In this document: one piece after another, positions 58,311-64,000 of the stretch
Position numbering within the stretch: position 1 is the stretch's first letter
Layout: each line of letters begins with the position of its first letter
Assembly: GCF_019703515.2 (NCBI RefSeq)
Contig: NC_059351.1
Span: 19,003,501 to 19,067,500 of the forward strand
Source of the DNA: Myxocyprinus asiaticus
Lineage: Eukaryota > Chordata > Actinopteri > Cypriniformes > Catostomidae
DNA: 64,000 nt
Direction: 5' to 3'
Notes under the pieces: model-generated
The model's input: the letters and a program-made list of their open reading frames with translations, nothing else
Database searches by the model: none
Told to the model about the DNA's origin: nothing
Made by a program: the position numbers and the translations under genes

Positions 58311-59480
58311 GAGAACCACGTCTGGGTGGCCCAGTTGAGTGCTACCAGGACGACCTGCTCCTCGTCCTCCCTGACCTTGCACAGAGTCTGTGCAAGTAGG
58401 CTCACTGGGGGAAACACATATTTGCACAGGCCAGGGGGCCAGCTGTGTGCCAGTGTGTCTATGCTGAGAGGTGCCTCGGTCAGGGCATACCAGAGCGGGC
58501 AGTGGGAGGATTCTTGGGAGGCGAACAGGTCTACCTGTACCTGTCCGAATCGACTCCAGATCAGCTGGACCACCTGAGGGTGGAGTCTCCATTCTCCCCT
58601 GAGGGTAACCTGCCATGACAGCACGTCCGCTGCAGTGTTGAGGTCGCCCGGGATGTGAGTGGCTCGCAGCGACTTGAGGTGCTGCTGAATCCAGAGGAGG
58701 AGATGGCGGGCGAGTTGTGACATACAATGAGAGCGCAGACCGCCTTGGTGGTTGACATATGCTACCATTGCCGTATTGTCTGTCAAAACTAACACGTGCT
58801 TGCCCTGGATCAATGGCCGGAACCTCCGCAGGGCGAGCAGAATTGCCAGCAACTCGAGGCAGTTGATGTGCCAACGCAGCCGCGGACCCGTCCATAAGCC
58901 GGCGGCTGCGTGCCCGTTGCAAACAGTGCCCCAGCCTGTTTTGGAGGCATCTGTCATGACCACGACATGCCTGGAGACCTGCTCTAGGGGAACGCCTGCC
59001 CATAGAAACGTGAGGTCGGTCAAAGGGCTGAAGAGACGGTGACAGGCCGGCATGATGACCACGCGATGTGTCCAGCGGTGCTATGCCCATCTCGGGACTC
59101 AAGTCTGAAGCCAGTGCTGAAGCGGTCTCATATGCATCAACCCGAGCGGGGTGGCCACCGCTGAGGATGCCATATGACCCAGGAGCCTCTGAAAGAGTTT
59201 CAGCGGTACCGCTGTTTTCTGTTTGAACGCCTTCTGTTTGAAACAGGTCAGCACTGACTGTGCGCGCTCGTTAGTGAGGCGTGCTGTCAATGAGACTGAG
59301 TCAACTCCAAACCAAGAAAAGAGATGCTCTGAACCGGGAGGAGATTGCTCTTTTCCCAGTTGACCCGAAGCCCTAATCGGCTAAGGTGCGAGAGCACCAA
59401 GTCCCTGTGTGCACACAACATGTCCCGAGAGTGAGCTAGGATTAGCCAATCGTCGAGATAATTGAGAATGCGAATGCCGA
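58286..59480 (-). pseudogene. DIRS reverse transcriptase C-terminus and RNase H (copy A2)
   Basis: Starts with GIRILNYLDDWLILAHS (YLDD intact, about 59,420-59,480), LGLRVNWEKSNLLP and FLGLELTQSH, then in another frame MASSAVATPLGLMHMRPLQ (59,099-59,290). The RNase H ORF (58,286-59,062) reads VVVMTDASKTGWG, INCLELLAILLAL, VLVLTDNTAMVAY and LNTAADVLSWQ, so the four acidic catalytic residues (Asp, Glu, Asp, Asp) are present. The domain is unusually well preserved. Upstream RT motifs are absent because the fragment is truncated. Confidence 0.85.
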
Positions 59481-59642
59481 CGATATCGACATGCCAATGT
59501 ACTTGCGTCACACGAGAGGTAGTTTGAACTCCACCCTCGTGAATGTGCATATCACAACTGGCTGGAGCTAACATTTTTAGTAAAAAAAAGTTTACTAATA
59601 TATATATATACACACACATTGGCATGTCAATATCGTCGGATA
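59473..59642. repeat. Inverted duplication at the DIRS truncation point
   Basis: CGACGATATCGACATGCCAA (from about 59,477) and TTGGCATGTCAATATCGTCG (ending about 59,638) are inverted copies with one mismatch, separated by about 120 bases that include a TATATATATA stretch. The left arm is fused to the DIRS RT reading frame; the right arm belongs to the adjacent THAP-like sequence. Confidence 0.75.
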
Positions 59643-59824
59643 CCTTGGCTGGTCTGAAATCAGCAGGGGATAAATGTTCACTGTACACCCTCAATATTTT
59701 GAGTGACTCAATGGGTGTATAGAGTCAGGGAGCAGCCATAGATTCAGTTGATCAGGATCATTGATAGGAAATCTGTGAAAAGTTAGTCTTTTCTCTTGCG
59801 ATGATGACTTTGAAAGTTTTTTCA

Positions 59825-59893
<69 letters not shown>

Positions 59894-59960
59894 TATTTTT
59901 CAAGATGGTGCATGCGTGTGCTTATCCTGGATGCCTCAATGTCCTGGACATAAAAATGTT
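59640..59960. pseudogene. Rearranged THAP-domain remnant
   Basis: On the minus strand, 59,700-59,815 reads LSKSSSQEKRLTFHRFPIND and PDQLNLWLL, and, in another frame near 59,640-59,700, LRVYSEHLSPADF. These match the middle and end of a THAP zinc finger, with Cys of the usual CSEHF changed to Tyr. On the plus strand at 59,904-59,950, across the (TA)n tract, MVHACAYPGCLNVLDIKM reads like the start of the same domain (its first Cys pair). The two parts point in opposite directions, so one was inverted. THAP domains bind DNA in P-element-type transposases and in host factors; which applies here is open. Confidence 0.6.
59826..59890. repeat. (TA)n microsatellite at the THAP inversion
   Basis: About 32 TA units between the two oppositely oriented THAP segments. 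Confidence 0.95.
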
Positions 59961-61665
59961 AATGTGTATTTAAAATTTGTTAAATATTGTTGAGATCTAT
60001 GAAAATCTCACTGCTGTTTTGCAGAAACAATTTAGATATTAAAGAGTTCTCATCTGTGAATTTTCTCTCCTGTGGTGTAGCCAACACAAGGACTAAACAG
60101 ATTAATTCTATAGTATGCGTTGAAAACATGCAGCTTTAGTTCGAGACGTCAAACTAAACTGCGGTCTGGACACACAAGAACAAGGAGCACAAACAAAACA
60201 GAAGAAAATGCAGAGGGATGCGGAAGGATGCACTTCTCATATCTTTAAAGCCCTGTGATGATTAAAGAGAAAGAGATGCAATCAGTCTGATTCATCCTAG
60301 ACATGTAGAGAGAAACAGAGAAGAATGAAAAAGAAAACCAACAGAGACACACTGCACAATAAAGAGATAACAACACAGAGATCAGAGAGAGAGAGAGAGA
60401 TGGAGATAACTTAAATATGAGCTAAACCAGAGCAGAGAATGACACACAACACTCATTGAGGGTCAAACTGAATGCCTGTTCATTTGAGGGTTTGCTAATG
60501 GCATGCAACATATTATGACCCTTATGATGCATTCACTTGTGTACAAACACCTATGCAGGGTTTAGACACTTAAATTGTGATAAAAAAAAAAAAATGTTTC
60601 ATTGCAAAATGTCATTGCATTAGATAGCACAATATCAAAGCAAGAGACATTTAAATAAAGATAACACAAGCAAACTTTTTAAGGAAACCATTTCACAAAA
60701 AGAAGTTTGTTAGGTTTGAAATCATTAAACAGTACAGTGCTCAAAATGAAGACAAAGTATTTTGACACTTTCTGGTTGTCAGACTTTGTGGAACATAAGC
60801 TTTCCATAGTTAGTGAAGTGCATAATTTCTTTGCCACTAGTGGCACTAAATGGAATTGCAATCTGTTGAGCCAAACATACCAACATCGGTTCAACTAATA
60901 GTGTTAGTTTAGAGCCAAACTAACTGCTTAGCCAAACAATGGAAGATGGGGAAGTGTTTGAAGCTTTTTAGAAAACAGATATTATTTTTGCAAATCTGTT
61001 TGGTGCCGCTAGTGACGCAGAAATCACATACTTCACATTTAATGTGATGAACTTGCATGAACTTGAAGGGATCTGACTTCATGCGTCCACTAAAAATCAC
61101 TGCCACACCAGTTGGTTAAAAGTCATTGAGCAAAAATGGGTCAGAGAAGTGAAGATAGTTCTGAGAAAAACTCTAGTAGCATTTGAGTGGAGTTGACACT
61201 TGCTATTGTATTATGTTATCCAATGTAAAGACATTCAGACATTTTTAAGTTTGACGAAAGTGTCAGAATACTGTACGTTTTTGGGCCTTTGTATATACCA
61301 CATTTATGAACAAACATGTTTTGTGTGGGTTATAAACGTCTTTTGAGCGTGCAAGCATGGTACGCCTACTACACAGATAACAGGTTCGTTATATATTAAG
61401 AAGCCATACTGATTTTAGAATCGATCCACTAGTTTGAGTGCAATGGGAGAATTAATGATACAAGTCTCAAATCTGAATCATATGGGAAAAAGCAATTTCC
61501 AATTTTTCAGAGTTGACCAAATTAGGCTAATTTTTCCACGGAATTAGTTTTGAAGATCTATGTAATTCGCTCCTGCCCGTAAATATAGACGCTAAACAAA
61601 AGTGGTATTACCATTGAAATGCAACAACATTTGAAAACACATCCAAATGTGTACACAGGGTCTTA
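59961..61665. other. Spacer without a gene
   Basis: No gene recognised. A short (GA)n tract lies near 60,387-60,400. Short open frames at 60,679-61,106 show no family resemblance. Confidence 0.45.
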
Positions 61666-61673
61666 CTTTAAAG

Positions 61674-62957
61674 CAGGGGTTTTCAACATTTACAGTTCCA
61701 TGGACCTGACTCGCAACCAACCCAAGGACCCCAGTATGAAAAACATTTTCTCAGTAACCCTTGACAATAACTTTGTATGAAAAACAACAACTAAAACTAG
61801 ATACAATACAAACTTTGATGTTGGCTTGACAAAACCTTGTCTGAAAGTTAAATGTAGTTCTAAAAGTTTGATAAATAAGTAAATATACAGTTTACAGTAT
61901 ATAAAGACTGAGAGAAAAGAAAGAGAGAGAGAGAGCAACTTAAAGCAGATCAAAGGCCTTTTGTGGGGTTGTTCATTTGAATTTTTTGACAGTTGGAGTT
62001 TGAATTAACAAGCATTCCGTTGGCCTATTTGAACATTACATCAATGTAAATCAATGGGATTATTCAGATTTTTGATTGTCCGCTGTGCTAAAACCGTAAT
62101 TCTGATTAGTCATAGATATTTATATGTACAGTAGATACCTTAATAACAGCTGTTCCTAAGGACCACGATTCATCGGCACGTCCACCACATTGGAAAGGTC
62201 AAGAGCCGTCCGTCAACACACGACAGAAAATTGACAGATATGGTCTGCAACAGTCTGGGGTCTTTTCAAGCCAACTTCCAGATAATCTGATTTTCCATAA
62301 ACATTGGGCAATATTGTAGATGATATAAAAATTCCTGAATTCTTTTTTTTTTTTTTTTTATAGAATACTGCAAATAAAGTCCTCTACAAATGATCATGGC
62401 AAACATACTGAAAATTAGCACCCAGTCAGTCAGTTTATTACATGAACTGTTTCCACACAAAAGCAGTTTATGCAGCAGTCTAAGGCTTCTTCTCCATTCA
62501 CTTGCATTCAAACAGCTCTCCTTGTTGACCGTCCCAAGATGGCGCCGTGGTTGACGGATCCGAACCAGCCAAATGAGGCATCTACTTATATATATCTATG
62601 TGATTAGTTAGAAAAGAGGTGGCACACTATTCCAGTTCAGTCTGAAGGTCTGTGCCGAGTTTGGTGGATGGAGCTTATAAGCTCTATGAAGAGTTAATGT
62701 TAGAAATTTTGGACTTGGTTTAGAGATTTTGATTAAACCCTAAACTAAGTTTGTAGAATAACAGCTGACAAAGCCAACCTATGTGGTATAAGCGGATATA
62801 GAAAATGGATGGATGAAAGGATGAATATAAATGCTTAATGGAACATTAGTTAGAAAGCTGGAAATAAGTTATATGTTAGTGTCTTAAACATTTACAAAAC
62901 ATACTGTATGTGTTAAATAATATGTATGTTTATGGACCCCTGGTTGAAAAACCCTGG
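61674..62957. mobile_element. hAT-type element with nested TIR element
   Basis: The ends are CAGGGGTTTTCAAC and, reversed, CCAGGGTTTTTCAACC, like Charlie-group hAT termini. CTTTAAAG (61,666-61,673) and ATTTAAAG (62,958-62,965) form an 8-bp duplication with one difference. Subterminal GGACC/GGACCCC sequences sit just inside both ends. No transposase is encoded. Confidence 0.7.
61815..62783. mobile_element. TIR element, second copy, nested in hAT
   Basis: TGATGTTGGCTTGACAAAAC on the left and, reversed, ATAGGTTGGCTTTGTCAGC on the right. The interior CTGAAGGTCTGTGCCGAGTT and AAACCCTAAACTAAGTTTGT match the copy at 24,865-26,157. It carries a (GA)n tract and a poly(T) run at 62,343-62,359. Confidence 0.7.
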
Positions 62958-62965
62958 ATTTAAAG

Positions 62966-63689
62966 CATTAGCATCCATTTCTCTTGAAAATAGGAAAGTG
63001 TCCGTCATGTTTAACAGGACTGTCTCAGTGCCTCAAACCACACAAAATATGTTACCAACTGTCTGGCTAACAGATTTCTCTGCTTCCCTCATTTTCATCT
63101 GATCGTGTCCCAGTAACATCATAAAGAGCTGTTCTCCCTTGAGTGAAAATGACAGACCACATGCATCAAGTCTGAGCCTCTTTGATAGCATGTCTGGAAA
63201 CTTGAGAGTGCTCCAAGTTCCCACCAAAGCCAGTTTGGCAAGAACCGGAGGATCAACCAAAACTCTGTTTGAGTGATCGGATAGCGCTTGATTGTACTTT
63301 CGCAAGCCAAAAGTTATTGGTGCATTATTATGACTCATCATGCAAGACTATCAAAGTGACGACTCTTTGGTCGTCACATTGTTGTTCTTGTGAATTGCTC
63401 TGACGTTAATACGCTCATATCTCTAGGGAGTCAAGTCTTGGCAGATACATCTGTCCCTGGAGGCTGCTCGATTGATGGGGACAATGCTTACATCAGAGGT
63501 GGGCTTTTCTAGTCAGCTTGACCGCAGTACTGCAAAAAGTGCTTCAACAAATCACTAGAACATCTGACATTGTTGGCCAGAACCCTAGGGGGCTGTTCGC
63601 TAAGAATAATTACATGTATTTTGGCTTTGGCCTTACACCAATATTGCTGTATTCCTTGGCATACTCGTGTGATTTACGCATGGCAGGCT
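62966..63689. other. Spacer without a recognised gene
   Basis: A 102-codon minus-strand open frame lies at 63,033-63,341. It has normal-looking amino-acid composition but no family I recognise and no splice or promoter support. Confidence 0.35.
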
Positions 63690-63955
63690 TGATGAGTCTA
63701 AAGGAATGTGAGGAGGAGGAGGGCGGGGCCGGGCCAGGCCATGAGGACACACGCCCGGCCCTGAATCGGGCTAATCAGCCGGGAGGGGGATAAAGACAAG
63801 CCGAAGGCACCAGTTCGAGAGAGAGAGCCACATGCAGCCGCTGTGTGTGGGTGTCTATGTGTTTGTGTTTAAGTTAATTCAAGTTCATATATGACATTAA
63901 AAATTACACTTACTGTTCAGCCAGTTTCCGCCTCCTCCTTGCCCATCTTTTACCC
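63690..63955 (+). repeat. Probable solo LTR
   Basis: A GC-rich block (GGCGGGGCCGGGCCAGGCCA) is followed by GGGATAAAGACAAGCCGAAG, a GT-rich stretch, a polyadenylation-like ATTAAAAATTA, and GCCTCCTCCTTGCCCATC ending TTACCCCGTTA. This order matches LTRs of cyprinid LTR retrotransposons I recall. No primer-binding site or gag follows before the window ends, so it is probably solo or the 3' copy. Confidence 0.5.
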
Positions 63956-64000
63956 CGTTAAAAGGAACTAGAGGGGCAGCTACAAAACTGGTTTGTCCAT

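Larger units (their letters stand above)
56252..59480 (-). mobile_element. DIRS family A, 3' fragment (A2)
   Basis: From high to low coordinates on the minus strand: RT from the YLDD box onward, RNase H, tyrosine recombinase, then a non-coding tail and the 3' inverted terminal repeat (56,252-56,660). The terminal repeat matches that of fragment A1 at 11,770-11,985. The 5' part (terminal repeat, gag, RT N-terminus) is missing at about 59,480. It interrupts the Harbinger accessory gene on its 3' side. Confidence 0.9.

Noticed and set aside
57771..59102. A 443-residue minus-strand protein
   Set aside because: Its first half is the RNase H region of DIRS A2 read in the wrong frame. Only the last part is the true recombinase frame.
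63033..63341. A 102-residue minus-strand gene
   Set aside because: No recognisable domain, promoter or splice context; kept only as a note in the spacer entry.

Overview
The window looks like intergenic DNA from a teleost, most likely a cyprinid. The evidence is its repeat mix: several DIRS-type tyrosine-recombinase retrotransposons with GGTTCCCTGAGA-like termini, tRNA-derived SINEs, L2/CR1-group and Rex1/jockey-like LINEs, Tc1, hAT and PIF/Harbinger transposons, and long (TA)n and (CA)n tracts. I recognise no complete host gene, rRNA or functional tRNA. Nearly every readable protein is a decayed transposon protein. Two short exon-like stretches (22,521-22,606 + and 33,205-33,414 -) are the only host-coding candidates, and both are weak. 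|| Layout. 1-411: AT-rich flank with palindromic motifs. 412-5,568: a decayed minus-strand DIRS element (copy B) with inverted terminal repeats, carrying a Rex1-like LINE fragment. 6,137-12,700: a minus-strand L2/CR1-group LINE bounded by a target-site duplication of about 25 bp. It is split by a 5'-truncated Gmr1-like gypsy element (integrase before reverse transcriptase) and by the gag half of a second DIRS family (A1). 13,610-15,012: a Rex1-like LINE 3' end with a TCTA tail, then a SINE with target duplication. 15,908-16,552: a short TIR element with a SINE nested in it. 19,340-20,852: the 3' end of a third DIRS (copy C). 21,340-23,065: several dispersed repeats. 24,160-24,505: a second SINE type. 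24,865-26,157: a TIR element containing a hAT-type element with a perfect 8-bp duplication. 26,878-27,603: a TTAA-flanked TIR element. 29,187-31,157: a hAT element with a perfect 8-bp duplication and a possible transposase remnant. || 31.5-41.4 kb is the longest stretch with few recognisable repeats and no clear gene. 41,393-47,171: a 5.8-kb hAT-type element holding an L2 LINE, a foldback element and a nearly complete Tc1 transposon. 49,009-53,129: microsatellites, a foldback MITE fragment and a TAA-flanked Harbinger MITE. 53,271-56,251: a PIF/Harbinger transposon with a transposase pseudogene and the end of its opposite-strand Myb-like gene. It is cut by the pol half of DIRS family A (A2, 56,252-59,480). 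59,473-59,960: a rearranged THAP-domain remnant, inverted about a (TA)n tract. 61,674-62,957: another hAT-type element with a nested TIR element. 63,690-63,955: a probable solo LTR. || No cooperating gene system is present. The biology is layered transposition: target duplications and interrupted reading frames give relative insertion orders at six or more nests, and each autonomous-type element carries at least one disabling lesion.
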